The notes: a model not told the origin generated them from the sequence alone. Counted from the stretch's first letter, positions 1 through 7,584 are shown. The stretch: 64,000 nucleotides of DNA from Paucilactobacillus oligofermentans DSM 15707 = LMG 22743 (GCF_001434315.1 NZ_AZFE01000003.1:1-64000); one strand, 5' to 3'. Program-made: numbers and translations.

Positions 1-54
1 GCGCCGATAGTAGTTGGGGGATCGCTCCCTGCGAGGGTAGGACGTCGCCATGCA
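1..54 (+). rRNA. rrf: 5S rRNA, 3' end only (partial)
   Basis: The first bases match the 3' half of a Firmicutes 5S rRNA (loop GGGGGATCGCTCCCTGCGAG, then the closing end GGACGTCGCCATGC). The 5' part and the rest of the rrn operon lie outside the window. The exact last base is an estimate. Confidence 0.85.
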
Positions 55-60
55 TTCATA

Positions 61-84
61 AATTTCCTGCAAAGGAAATTTTTT
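61..84 (+). terminator. Rho-independent terminator after 5S rRNA
   Basis: Inverted repeat AATTTCC / GGAAATT with a six-base loop, followed by a run of T. It ends the rRNA operon immediately before tRNA-Thr. Confidence 0.75.
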
Positions 85-111
85 TGTATATATTATCTTT
101 AGGTAATATAT

Positions 112-184
112 GCCGACTTAGCTCAGTTGGTAGAGCATCGGTATCGTAAACCGAGGGTCACAGGTTCAAATCCTGCAGTCGGCA
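112..184 (+). tRNA. tRNA-Thr (anticodon CGU)
   Basis: A 73-nt cloverleaf. The acceptor arms are GCCGACT and AGTCGGC, with discriminator A. The D arm is GCTCAGTTGGTAGAGC. The anticodon loop ATCGTAA gives CGT. The T arm is CACAGGTTCAAATCCTGC. CCA is not encoded. It lies just downstream of the rRNA operon terminator, so it may depend on read-through or on its own upstream promoter. Confidence 0.95.
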
Positions 185-190
185 TATGAT

Positions 191-227
191 AAAAGACTAT
201 TAAATTAAAATTTAATAGTCTTTTTTT
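191..227 (+). terminator. Terminator after tRNA-Thr
   Basis: A long perfect stem of AAAGACTATTAAAT with its complement, a short AT loop and a seven-T tail, six bases after the tRNA. Confidence 0.85.
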
Positions 228-900
228 GTACGTTTAATTTACATAATATAATCCAATAAAAGTGTGTCTGCATGTTTTAGTCATCTAATAATGATTTATG
301 TTATTATCAAAAATATTTTAATTTTAATATATAGGTCTAACCATACCTATATATAATAAAAACAATATAACTTTATCATCGAAATTATTTTGATAATTGG
401 GATAAATCTATAATTTAATTTTCGATATAAAGTACTTTTACTATTTTCAATTAAAGCAATTCTAAAAAATAATTATATATAGTGTAGCCTATTTTGATGG
501 ATGATGATTAGATAAAAAATTAGTATATTTTTTTGACTGACCATACATGTTTAACCAAATGAAGGTTTAAAACGACGTCTGTAAAAAAGTTAATGATTGA
601 CTAAATGTTAGTTGTAATTGTGTCAATATTGTATAACTTATTTATGAAAAATCAGTTAGTGGTGCAGTCAAGAAGTTATTTTGTAATTGTTATCGTTATT
701 ATGTTTAATATATTAAGTTGATAATGGATTGTTGCTTCATAGCCTACATTGGGTGTCATTATCGACTTATTCAGATTTTGATTATATTGAAAATATTTTG
801 ATCCAGAATATGGTTTTTAAAAATGATAATAATTTAATCTAAACGATTTAAAATTAATCTTAGTAAAAATAAGAAATTATTTTGATTAAAAGTTCTGATA
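228..900. other. Long AT-rich intergenic region, no gene seen
   Basis: About 850 bases separate the tRNA-Thr terminator from dtpT copy 1. No open frame with a ribosome site, no RNA gene and no strong hairpin stands out. Only the last 180 bases (the dtpT control region, described separately) carry recognisable signals. Confidence 0.6.
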
Positions 901-997
901 TAGTTACGTTTTACAACTAATCAAGATAAATAAATTGAAAAAATATGAATGATATTAAAAAATAAATATTGACCAGATAAATTATTAAGATTATAAT
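901..997 (+). promoter_or_regulatory. dtpT copy 1 control region: imperfect palindrome plus consensus promoter
   Basis: The promoter has -35 TTGACC (969-974), a 17-bp spacer and -10 TATAAT (992-997). An imperfect inverted repeat, TAGTT...AACTA at 901-919, begins exactly 68 bases upstream of the -35. The same motif at the same distance precedes dtpT copy 2, which argues for a retained regulator site. Confidence 0.75.
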
Positions 998-1084
998 TTG
1001 ACAATTCGTTAATTGAATTTTAATAATTTATTAATCGAATTTTAATCAATCGGTTGCATGGCTTAGAGAGATGGAGGAATTATT

Positions 1085-2581
1085 TTGGATAAACAAGCAA
1101 AACTGGATACCTCCTTTATGGGACAACCTAGAGGATTAGCAACACTGTTCTTAACTGAAACTTGGGAACGTTTTAGTTATTATGGAATGAGAGCAATCTT
1201 AATTTATTATATGATTCAAGCTGTCCAATATGGTGGCCTGGGATTTGATCAAACGACTGCTGCTTCGATTATGTCAATCTACGGTTCACTAGTTTATATG
1301 ACTGGTGTAATTGGTGGTTGGTTAAGTGATCGAATTTGGGGTAGTCGTCGGACTGTTTTCATTGGTGGGGTATTGATCATGCTAGGTCATATTGCGCTTT
1401 CGATTCCAGGGGGGACACCTGCTTTATTTTCATCAATTGGATTAATCGTTATCGGAACTGGATTATTAAAGCCTAATATTTCAGCAATTATTGGTGGTTT
1501 GTATTCAGAAACTGATCGTCGGCGTGATGCCGGATTTAGTTTATTCGTGTTTGGAGCCAACTTTGGGGCTGCTGTAGCACCAATTGTAGTTCCATGGGCA
1601 TCTGATGGATTTGGAATTAAACTATTTGGAAGTCATATTGATTATCACGCTGGATTTGCTCTTGCTGCAATTGGGATGTTCTTCGGTTTGCTGCAATATT
1701 ACTTTGATGGTAAAAAATATCTGCCTTCTAATGGTCTTTATCCTAAAGATCCAATTGAACGTGAAAATTTGCGTCCAATTATTACTTGGTCACTTATTGT
1801 AGTCATTGCGATAGCAGCAGTTTTCGGATTGTTAGCCATCACGGGTAATTTAAATATTGAAAGTGTTATTTGGTTAATTACGATTGTTGCAATCGCAATT
1901 CCAGTGGTTTACTTTACCACTATGCTAAATAGTCGTAAGGTAAATAAAGTTGAAAAATCGCGTGTTTGGGCTTATATTCCGCTATTTATTGCTTCTGCAA
2001 TGTTTTGGGCAATTGAAGAGTCAGGTTCAACTATTTTAGCCTTGTTCGCTGCTAATCGAACAGTGCTTCATTTAGGAGGATGGCATTTTCAACCCGCTAA
2101 CTTTCAAATATTGAATCCATTATTCATTATGCTACTAACTCCTTTGTTTATTGTCATTTGGAGTCGTTGGAAGAACCAGCCAAGTGCCCCAGGTAAGTTT
2201 TCTGGTGGATTAATGATTGCTGGTTTATCATACGTATTTATTGCTTTGCCAGGTCTTCTTTATGGAACTGATGGTAAAGTTAGTCCGCTTTGGTTGGTTG
2301 GATCATGGTTTATCGTCGAAATCGCTGAAATGTTGATCTCGCCAATTGGGTTGTCTGTGACTACTAAGTTAGCGCCAAAGGCGTTTACTGCTCAAATGAT
2401 TAGTATGTGGATGTTATCTGATTCTGTTGGACAAGCAGTTAACGCACAAATTGTTAAATTCTATACACCGGGAACAGAAGTTCAATACTTCCTAGCTGTT
2501 GGTGGAGCAAGTATCTTGTTAGGACTAATTTTGTTATTATTTACTAAGCCTATTCATAAATTAATGGCAGGAGTTGACTAA
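1085..2581 (+). CDS. dtpT: Di/tripeptide:proton symporter DtpT, copy 1 (POT/PTR2 family)
   Basis: A 498-residue integral membrane transporter that takes up di- and tripeptides with protons. The PTR2/POT signatures are present: an ETWERFSYYGMRAI motif in the first membrane segment, SDRIWGSRRTVFIGG, and GLYSETDRRRDAGFSLFVFG in mid-N-terminal helices. The length equals the usual 12-14 TM LAB DtpT. The start is TTG at 1085, eight bases after GGAGG (1073-1077). No ATG is available nearby, and the second copy uses the same TTG. It is monocistronic, with its own promoter and terminator. A paralogue of the same length follows at 2988; by eye roughly 85-90% of residues are identical without gaps, so this is a tandem duplication. 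Whether the two copies differ in substrate range cannot be told. Confidence 0.95.
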   Translation: MDKQAKLDTSFMGQPRGLATLFLTETWERFSYYGMRAILIYYMIQAVQYGGLGFDQTTAASIMSIYGSLVYMTGVIGGWLSDRIWGSRRTVFIGGVLIMLGHIALSIPGGTPALFSSIGLIVIGTGLLKPNISAIIGGLYSETDRRRDAGFSLFVFGANFGAAVAPIVVPWASDGFGIKLFGSHIDYHAGFALAAIGMFFGLLQYYFDGKKYLPSNGLYPKDPIERENLRPIITWSLIVVIAIAAVFGLLAITGNLNIESVIWLITIVAIAIPVVYFTTMLNSRKVNKVEKSRVWAYIPLFIASAMFWAIEESGSTILALFAANRTVLHLGGWHFQPANFQILNPLFIMLLTPLFIVIWSRWKNQPSAPGKFSGGLMIAGLSYVFIALPGLLYGTDGKVSPLWLVGSWFIVEIAEMLISPIGLSVTTKLAPKAFTAQMISMWMLSDSVGQAVNAQIVKFYTPGTEVQYFLAVGGASILLGLILLLFTKPIHKLMAGVD

Positions 2582-2594
2582 TATATATAAAGTT

Positions 2595-2621
2595 AAAGCT
2601 GACTAATTTGTCAGCTTTTTT
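2595..2621 (+). terminator. Terminator of dtpT copy 1
   Basis: Stem AAAGCTGAC / GTCAGCTTT with loop TAATTT and a T tail. Nearly the same hairpin follows copy 2, so the terminator was part of the duplicated unit. Confidence 0.9.
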
Positions 2622-2643
2622 ATTTGGATAATGGAAATACTAA

Positions 2644-2720
2644 ATGAGCAAAATTTGAATGCCAAGTGATAATCATTTTGAGTTTCTTCGTATAGAATAG
2701 TAATGAAATATGTTTTACAA
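2644..2720 (+). pseudogene. Decayed 5' remnant of a metallophosphoesterase gene
   Basis: Just after the copy 1 terminator the sequence matches the first ~25 codons of the intact metallophosphoesterase at 4548. Translated from ATG 2644 it reads MSKI, a stop (TGA at 2656), then MPSDNHFEF, compared with MSKIVMTSDNHFDI in the intact gene. A 17-base block, AGTGATAATCATTTTGA, is identical between the two. A one-base deletion and more stops follow, and similarity fades near 2720. This shows that the ancestral duplication covered promoter, dtpT, terminator and the start of the next gene, and that the internal copy has rotted away. Confidence 0.75.
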
Positions 2721-2825
2721 AACGAATTAGGACAACCAAAATTGTATTTTGTTTCCAAGACGTTTAAAAGAAGTAAGAGTTAATTAACGTTATTTAATAA
2801 ATCTATTTGTGATTAAAATTTTATA

Positions 2826-2922
2826 TAGTTGCGTTGTGCACGTAACTAAGAAGAAACTATTTCAAAATTATGAATTAAATTAGAAAAGAAACATTGACCA
2901 AGAGGACTTTTAAGATTATAAT
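2826..2922 (+). promoter_or_regulatory. dtpT copy 2 control region: palindrome plus consensus promoter
   Basis: The promoter has -35 TTGACC (2894-2899), a 17-bp spacer and -10 TATAAT (2917-2922). At 2826-2848 lies an inverted repeat with arms TAGTTGCGT and ACGTAACTA (one mismatch). It starts 68 bases before the -35, exactly as in copy 1. The palindrome is better preserved here than at copy 1. Confidence 0.75.
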
Positions 2923-2987
2923 TTAATAATTCATTAATTGAATTTTAATAATACGATTATATAGTTTAGTGAGATGGAGGAATTATA

Positions 2988-4484
2988 TTGGACAAAAAAG
3001 CAAAACTAGATAGCTCCTTTATGGGTCAACCCAGAGGATTATCAACATTGTTCTTCACAGAAACATGGGAACGTTTTAGTTACTACGGAATGAGAGCTAT
3101 TTTAATTTTTTACATGATTCAAGCGATTAAAGATGGTGGTCTTGGACTTGATCAAACCACTGCAGCTTCAATCATGTCGATTTACGGTTCATTAGTTTAC
3201 ATGTCAGGTGTAATTGGTGGCTGGTTAAGTGATCGAATTTGGGGTAGTCGTCGAACGGTATTTATTGGTGGTGTATTGATCATGTTAGGTCATATCGCAC
3301 TGTCAATTCCAGCCGGTTCACCTGCATTATTTGCATCAATTGGATTAATCGTTGCAGGTACTGGATTATTAAAACCTAACGTTTCAGAAATGGTTGGAGG
3401 TTTATATTCAGAGACCGATCGTCGTCGTGATGCAGGATTTAGTTTATTCGTTTTTGGAATCAACTTTGGTGCTGCAGTTGCACCAATTCTAGTTCCATGG
3501 GCATCTGATGGCTTTGGACTTAATCTATTTGGTAATCACATTAACTATCACGCTGGGTTTGCACTAGCTGCAATTGGGATGTTCTTCGGACTTATCCAAT
3601 ACTACTTTGATGGTAAGAAATATCTTCCTTCTGAAAGTTTATATCCTAAAGATCCTATTGAACGTGAAAACATGAAACCAATTATTACTTGGTCAGTTAT
3701 TGCCGTAGTTGCTTTGGCTGCTGTCTTAGGATTGTTGGCCGCAATGGGTAACTTAAATATTGATAGTGTTATTTGGTTAATTACAATTATTGCAATTGCT
3801 ATCCCAGTCATTTACTTTATCACTATGTTAAATAGTCGTAAGGTAAACAAAGTTGAAAAATCACGGGTCTGGGCTTATATTCCACTATTCCTTGCTGCTG
3901 TAATGTTTTGGGCAATTGAAGAATCTGGTTCAACTATTTTGGCCTTATTCGCTGCTAATCGAACGGTCCTTCATTTAGGTGCATGGCATTTCCAAGCTGC
4001 TAACTTCCAATTAATGAATCCATTATTCATTATGTTGCTAACACCAGTCTTTGTAATTATTTGGAGCCGTTGGAAGAACCAACCTAGTGCTCCAGGTAAG
4101 TTTACTGGTGGATTAATCATTGCTGGTCTATCATATGTATTCATTGCGTTACCAGGTCTCCTTTATGGAACCGATGGTAAAGTTAGTCCACTTTGGTTAG
4201 TTGGATCATGGTTTATTGTTGAAATCGCTGAAATGTTGATTTCACCAATTGGTTTGTCAGTGACTACTAAGCTAGCACCAAAGGCGTTTACTGCTCAAAT
4301 GATGAGTATGTGGTTCCTTTCTAACTCAGCTGGACAAGCAATTAACGCACAAATTGTTAAATTTTATACACCAGGCACAGAAGTTCAATACTTCTTATCC
4401 GTTGGTGGAGCAAGTATCTTGTTAGGAATTATCTTGTTGTTCTTCGTTAAACGAATTCACAAATTAATGGCAGGAATTGATTAA
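2988..4484 (+). CDS. dtpT: Di/tripeptide:proton symporter DtpT, copy 2 (POT/PTR2 family)
   Basis: A 498-residue paralogue of the gene at 1085, colinear along its whole length, with the same ETWERFSYYGMRAI and GLYSETDRRRDAGF signatures. Differences are scattered and mostly conservative; some cluster in the first loop (AVQYGG becomes AIKDGG) and in the SAIIGG/SEMVGG stretch. It starts at TTG 2988 after GGAGG, as copy 1 does. It has its own promoter and terminator. The copy 2 coding sequence is intact and under evident constraint, so both transporters are probably made. Dosage or divergent peptide preference are both possible. Confidence 0.95.
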   Translation: MDKKAKLDSSFMGQPRGLSTLFFTETWERFSYYGMRAILIFYMIQAIKDGGLGLDQTTAASIMSIYGSLVYMSGVIGGWLSDRIWGSRRTVFIGGVLIMLGHIALSIPAGSPALFASIGLIVAGTGLLKPNVSEMVGGLYSETDRRRDAGFSLFVFGINFGAAVAPILVPWASDGFGLNLFGNHINYHAGFALAAIGMFFGLIQYYFDGKKYLPSESLYPKDPIERENMKPIITWSVIAVVALAAVLGLLAAMGNLNIDSVIWLITIIAIAIPVIYFITMLNSRKVNKVEKSRVWAYIPLFLAAVMFWAIEESGSTILALFAANRTVLHLGAWHFQAANFQLMNPLFIMLLTPVFVIIWSRWKNQPSAPGKFTGGLIIAGLSYVFIALPGLLYGTDGKVSPLWLVGSWFIVEIAEMLISPIGLSVTTKLAPKAFTAQMMSMWFLSNSAGQAINAQIVKFYTPGTEVQYFLSVGGASILLGIILLFFVKRIHKLMAGID

Positions 4485-4497
4485 TTTATATATAATG

Positions 4498-4525
4498 AAA
4501 GCTGACTAATTAGTCAGCTTTTTTT
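4498..4525 (+). terminator. Terminator of dtpT copy 2
   Basis: Perfect stem AAAGCTGACTAA with its complement, then a T7 run. It is homologous to the copy 1 terminator. Leaky read-through could feed the phosphoesterase 20 bases downstream, which lacks an evident promoter of its own. Confidence 0.9.
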
Positions 4526-4547
4526 ATTTGGATAAGGAGAATATGTG

Positions 4548-5369
4548 ATGAGTAAAATTGTGATGACGAGTGATAATCATTTTGATATTAATCGCATTGA
4601 TATTGATGAAATGATGAAATTGCAAGCTCAATACTTAGTTGAGATGCATGCAGATTATTATTTAATTGCAGGTGACCTATTCAATGATTTTCAAAAATCA
4701 ATGAAGTATGTGCATGATTTACAAGATACATTAGGAATGACGACTAAAGTACTGTTCATTGCTGGTAATCATGATATGTTACATGGAGTATCCTTTGATG
4801 AATTAGAAACATTGCAGGATGATGTTTATGTACATAACAAAAAAATAGAAGTTGCTGGCACTAACTGGGTAATTATTGGCAATAACGGCTGGTATGACTA
4901 TTCTTATCGTGACGATGGAGTATCAATTGATGAGGTTGAGTTATGGAAACGGGCTTATTGGGTTGATCGCGCGATTGAGCAGCCAATGAATGACATGGAA
5001 AGAATGCAAATCGTATTATTACAGACCAAAGAACAGTTAGAATTAGCTCGTAGTAATAACCAGCAAGTTATTTACATGACTCATTTTTCACCAAAACAAG
5101 AATACCTAATTCAAAGACCAGATATTCGGATGTGGCAGATGGCAAACGCAATGATGGGAAGTTATCGATTAGGTGACTTATTAGAGCAATATGAAGCTAA
5201 CACGGTGTTATTTGGCCATATGCATATTCACCCAAGTCCGATTAAATATCAAAAAACTACGTATTATAATCAATCAGTTGGTTACAAAAATAAGCATATT
5301 AATGAATGGATTACGGATTCATTTTTTGATCAATGGGTCGCAAGATTACAAGTGATTGAGAAAAATTAG
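4548..5369 (+). CDS. Calcineurin-like metallophosphoesterase
   Basis: A 273-residue cytoplasmic protein with the ordered metal-binding motifs of the calcineurin-like superfamily: SDNHFD near the N-terminus, AGDLFND (~44), GNHD (~76), THFSP (~182) and FGHMHIHP (~221). These bind a two-metal centre that hydrolyses phosphomono- or diesters; the substrate cannot be inferred. I chose ATG 4548, seven bases after AAGGAGA. The GTG three bases upstream is in frame but too close to the ribosome site. Similar stand-alone phosphoesterases occur widely in lactobacilli. A decayed copy of its 5' end lies at 2644. Confidence 0.88.
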   Translation: MSKIVMTSDNHFDINRIDIDEMMKLQAQYLVEMHADYYLIAGDLFNDFQKSMKYVHDLQDTLGMTTKVLFIAGNHDMLHGVSFDELETLQDDVYVHNKKIEVAGTNWVIIGNNGWYDYSYRDDGVSIDEVELWKRAYWVDRAIEQPMNDMERMQIVLLQTKEQLELARSNNQQVIYMTHFSPKQEYLIQRPDIRMWQMANAMMGSYRLGDLLEQYEANTVLFGHMHIHPSPIKYQKTTYYNQSVGYKNKHINEWITDSFFDQWVARLQVIEKN

Positions 5370-5386
5370 TAATTTTACAAAAAGGC

Positions 5387-5415
5387 TTGAAATCAAGGAA
5401 TAATTTTTGTATGAT
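5387..5415 (+). promoter_or_regulatory. Promoter P1 upstream of the tRNA-Tyr/Gln locus
   Basis: -35 TTGAAA (5387-5392), 17-bp spacer, -10 TATGAT (5410-5415). The surrounding ~50 bases (AAAAAGGCTTG ... TAATAGTTG) recur at 5521-5567, so this is a duplicated promoter. It reads into a short non-coding segment that ends in a terminator-like stem. Confidence 0.65.
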
Positions 5416-5420
5416 GTAAT

Positions 5421-5516
5421 AGTTGCTTATTTACGAATTATTGAAAAATGTATACCGATTATTCTTGTAAAAGCAGGAATAGCAGGAGTTACGAGTTACA
5501 AAAAAAGCAACTTTTT
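5421..5516 (+). ncRNA. Candidate small RNA between the two tRNA promoters
   Basis: The segment starts about six bases after P1. It begins with AGTTGCTT (5421-5428) and ends with the exact complement AAGCAACT (5505-5512) plus a T5 run, so the transcript would be a ~95-nt RNA closed by an 8-bp terminal stem. No open frame lies inside it. It may be the relic of a lost tRNA gene or merely a spacer. No known RNA family is recognised. Confidence 0.3.
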
Positions 5517-5527
5517 GTGAAAAAGGC

Positions 5528-5556
5528 TTGTAATGTATGCTGATTTTCGGTATTAT
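5528..5556 (+). promoter_or_regulatory. Promoter P2 for tRNA-Tyr and tRNA-Gln
   Basis: -35 TTGTAA (5528-5533), 17-bp spacer, -10 TATTAT (5551-5556). It lies 24 bases upstream of tRNA-Tyr and resembles P1 over about 50 bases. Confidence 0.65.
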
Positions 5557-5579
5557 ATAATAGTTGGTTATGAACATAT

Positions 5580-5661
5580 GGAGGGGTAGCGAAGTTGGCT
5601 AAACGCGGCGGACTGTAAATCCGCTCCTTCGGGTTCGGAGGTTCGAATCCTCTCCCCTCCA
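5580..5661 (+). tRNA. tRNA-Tyr (anticodon GUA)
   Basis: An 82-nt type II tRNA with a long variable arm. The acceptor pairs GGAGGGG with CCCCTCC, discriminator A. The anticodon loop ACTGTAAAT gives GTA. The T arm is GGAGGTTCGAATCCTC. It is followed nine bases later by tRNA-Gln. Confidence 0.95.
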
Positions 5662-5670
5662 CTTTATTTT

Positions 5671-5741
5671 TGGGCTATAGCCAAGCGGTAAGGCAACGGG
5701 TTTTGATCCCGTTATGCGCTGGTTCGATCCCAGCTAGCCCA
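5671..5741 (+). tRNA. tRNA-Gln (anticodon UUG); integration site of the island
   Basis: A 71-nt cloverleaf with acceptor TGGGCTA / TAGCCCA and anticodon loop TTTTGAT giving TTG. Its last 15 bases (ATCCCAGCTAGCCCA) recur at 13745, on the far side of an 8-kb element. The 3' end of this gene is therefore the attachment site, and the tRNA itself has been kept intact. Confidence 0.95.
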
Positions 5742-5800
5742 ATATTTCACAATGATTAGCTGTCATACAACGTTATAAACGTTGATATGACAGCTTTTTT
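5727..5800. repeat. attL: left 74-bp direct repeat of the integrated element
   Basis: This sequence equals 13745-13818 except at one position (A at 5744, T at 13762). It holds the last 15 bases of tRNA-Gln, a short spacer and the terminator hairpin. The offset between the copies is 8018 bp, the size of the element. Confidence 0.92.
5758..5800 (+). terminator. Terminator after tRNA-Gln
   Basis: Long stem AGCTGTCATA ... TATGACAGCT with inner AACGTT arms, followed by T6. It lies inside the att repeat, so it is duplicated at 13776-13818. Confidence 0.85.
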
Positions 5801-5843
5801 ATTTTTATCAATTTCATAAAAGTTCATATAATTTCACATAAGT

Positions 5844-5863
5844 GGTAGTCAGCATGGTAGTCA
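5844..5863 (+). promoter_or_regulatory. Paired GGTAGTCA sites inside attL (candidate integrase arm sites)
   Basis: Two direct copies of GGTAGTCA start at 5844 and 5856, a pitch of 12 bp. The mirror end of the element has GGTAGTTA/GGTAGTCA at 13657 and 13669 with the same pitch. Integrases with an N-terminal arm-binding domain bind such direct repeats. Confidence 0.6.
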
Positions 5864-5875
5864 CTAATTTTAAAT

Positions 5876-7015
5876 TTATAGGCTTGCAAATTTTTCAAAT
5901 CGAGCACCAGCATTTTTAACTTCATCAGGACTAAGTGTGTGATATATGTCCTCAGTAGTTACAATGCTAGAGTGTCCTAAAATAGTTCCCGTTTCTTTTG
6001 CGCTTAATCCGCCCTGTTGAGCTATTCCTGTAAAAGTATGTCTTAAACCGTGTACATTGATATGTTTTAAATTATATTTCTTAACAACTGAATAAATCCA
6101 AGTTAATGGTTTTGAAGGTTGAAGAAAAGTGTTTTCGGCATTGCTAAATACTAATTGATCAATATTGATAGCATTTTTACCAAAAATCAATAATTCTTCT
6201 AATTGAATTTTTTTCCATTTTTTTAGTTCTTCAATTAGATGATCACCAATTGGAATTTGACGATCGCTTGAATCAGTTTTAGGACGATTAGTATATAGAC
6301 GATTATTAATGCCTTGAGTGAGTGTTTTATTAACAGATAGTGTTTTATTCTTGAAATTTATATCTGTCCATTTTAAAGCTAAAGCTTCACCCTTACGCAT
6401 ACCAGTATTTGCAACTAAGAAGAAAAAAATAAACATTTTTGGATTATACATTTCACGTACACAATCAAAAAATTCTTTTAATTGTTCTAAAGTATAGTAA
6501 TTATCTCTAGCAGTTTTTTTCTTTATGTTAGTATTTCTGGGGATAATTATACGGTCAATTGGATTATCTTGAATTATTTTAAGCTGAACAGCATATTTAA
6601 AAACACGAGATAACTCATTTTTAAATCGTTTATATCGAGTTAATCCGGATTCAAACCATTTATTAATTAGGCTTTGACAAATTTCGGGGGTAATATTAGT
6701 TATTTTTAATTTACCTAATAATGGTAAAACATGTAGTTCAAAAACTTCATGATTTTTAACATACGTACTCTCACGAACGGTTGTCTTATAGAGCAAGAAC
6801 CACTCTTCATAAACGGTATTAAATGTTTTAGTGTTCTTAATTGCTGTTTTACCGGCTAATTCAAGCTTATTACCTGCTTGCCTAGCTTCTTTAGCAGTTT
6901 TAAACCCACGTCTTGTAGTTCTTAAACGACGATTAGTTAATGGATCAGTACCTAAATATGCTTGAACTTTGTAGTATTTGTTGCCATTCTTATATTTATA
7001 ACTTTCTATTTTCAT
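5876..7015 (-). CDS. int: Tyrosine recombinase/integrase
   Basis: A 379-residue site-specific recombinase that integrates and excises the element at the tRNA-Gln 3' end. Residues ~1-60 form the basic arm-type DNA-binding domain (NGNKYYKVQAYLG..RTTRRGFKT). Residues ~64-165 are the SAM-like core-binding domain. Residues ~175-379 are catalytic, with Arg207 (NTGMRKGEAL), Lys246 (RPKTDSS), His322-x-x-Arg325 (HGLRHTF), His348 (LGHSS) and nucleophile Tyr358 (TEDIYHTL). The set is complete, so the enzyme is probably active. It lies directly inside attL and points toward it, the usual position for this class. The start has a good SD (GGAGGA). Upstream lies a palindrome-rich region shared with the excisionase-like gene. 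Confidence 0.95.
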   Translation of the reverse strand: MKIESYKYKNGNKYYKVQAYLGTDPLTNRRLRTTRRGFKTAKEARQAGNKLELAGKTAIKNTKTFNTVYEEWFLLYKTTVRESTYVKNHEVFELHVLPLLGKLKITNITPEICQSLINKWFESGLTRYKRFKNELSRVFKYAVQLKIIQDNPIDRIIIPRNTNIKKKTARDNYYTLEQLKEFFDCVREMYNPKMFIFFFLVANTGMRKGEALALKWTDINFKNKTLSVNKTLTQGINNRLYTNRPKTDSSDRQIPIGDHLIEELKKWKKIQLEELLIFGKNAINIDQLVFSNAENTFLQPSKPLTWIYSVVKKYNLKHINVHGLRHTFTGIAQQGGLSAKETGTILGHSSIVTTEDIYHTLSPDEVKNAGARFEKFASL

Positions 7016-7034
7016 GATTTTCCTCCATCTAACT

Positions 7035-7234
7035 CTGACGGGACATGTCAGTTAATATGGAGTTATTATCAAAAATAGATATAGATTTGCAACAATCGCC
7101 ACTATATGAAATTTCACCTCGCTTCATTTCGAAATTTTACATTAAAAAATAATATTATTCAAATCATATAAAACTAAATGATCTTAAAAAGTTGTCCCGA
7201 TTCGGGACAACTTTTTTTGTCTCTGCTCGGGATA
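7035..7234. promoter_or_regulatory. int/xis divergent control region with GGGACA operator-like repeats
   Basis: The ~295 bases between int and the xis-like gene hold several GGGACA/TGTCCC sites. One is CTGAC...GTCAG around GGGACAT at 7035-7051. Another is a perfect palindrome with arms GTTGTCCCGA and TCGGGACAAC around a single T at 7191-7211, extended by A5 and T7 so that it could also act as a terminator. There is also a half site, GCTCGGGATAA, near 7225. A related TGTCCCG lies near the other end at 13631. No repressor gene of the CI/Stl type is adjacent. Confidence 0.6.
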
Positions 7235-7311
7235 AAAAAACTTTGGCGAAAGTTGCGGTAAATCACAAATAAATTAAATTAGCATTATTCAAAAGAAAGG
7301 AGAGCAAAACA

Positions 7312-7584
7312 ATGAAAATGAATTTAGAGGTTCCAAACGAATTTGAAGAACAGATCAAAGTACTTATGTATAAAACAGCATCAGAAGCGTTTGAATCAAT
7401 TTTACGTAGAGAACGTTCATCTGAATGGATGACTAAAAAGGATGCAGCAGTCTACGCTGGAATTAGTTTTAATACAATAGCTAAGTTTATCAATGGTAAT
7501 GGACTTAAAGTTTCCAATGTTGCAGGAGTACAAAGAATTAGTCGTAAAACATTAGATCAGTTTTTAATTGATCATGAAAAATAA
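7312..7584 (+). CDS. Excisionase-like HTH DNA-binding protein
   Basis: A 90-residue protein. Residues ~38-88 (EWMTKKDAAVYAGISFNTIAKFI...GVQRISRKTLDQFL) match the MerR-like HTH_17/excisionase family: helix-turn-helix, wing with the basic residues, then a final helix. The first 35 residues (MKMNLEVPNEFEEQIKVLM) resemble the N-terminus of replication or recombination accessory proteins. A strong AAAGGAG precedes ATG 7312. It is the first gene of a rightward operon with the replication gene, divergent from int. The expected role is directing excision and possibly autoregulation; a pure regulator is the alternative. Confidence 0.75.
   Translation: MKMNLEVPNEFEEQIKVLMYKTASEAFESILRRERSSEWMTKKDAAVYAGISFNTIAKFINGNGLKVSNVAGVQRISRKTLDQFLIDHEK

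Noticed and set aside
2666-2682. TGATAATCATTTTGA looks like a Fur box
   Set aside because: The same bases occur as codons for SDNHF in the intact phosphoesterase at 4566; it is gene remnant, not an operator.
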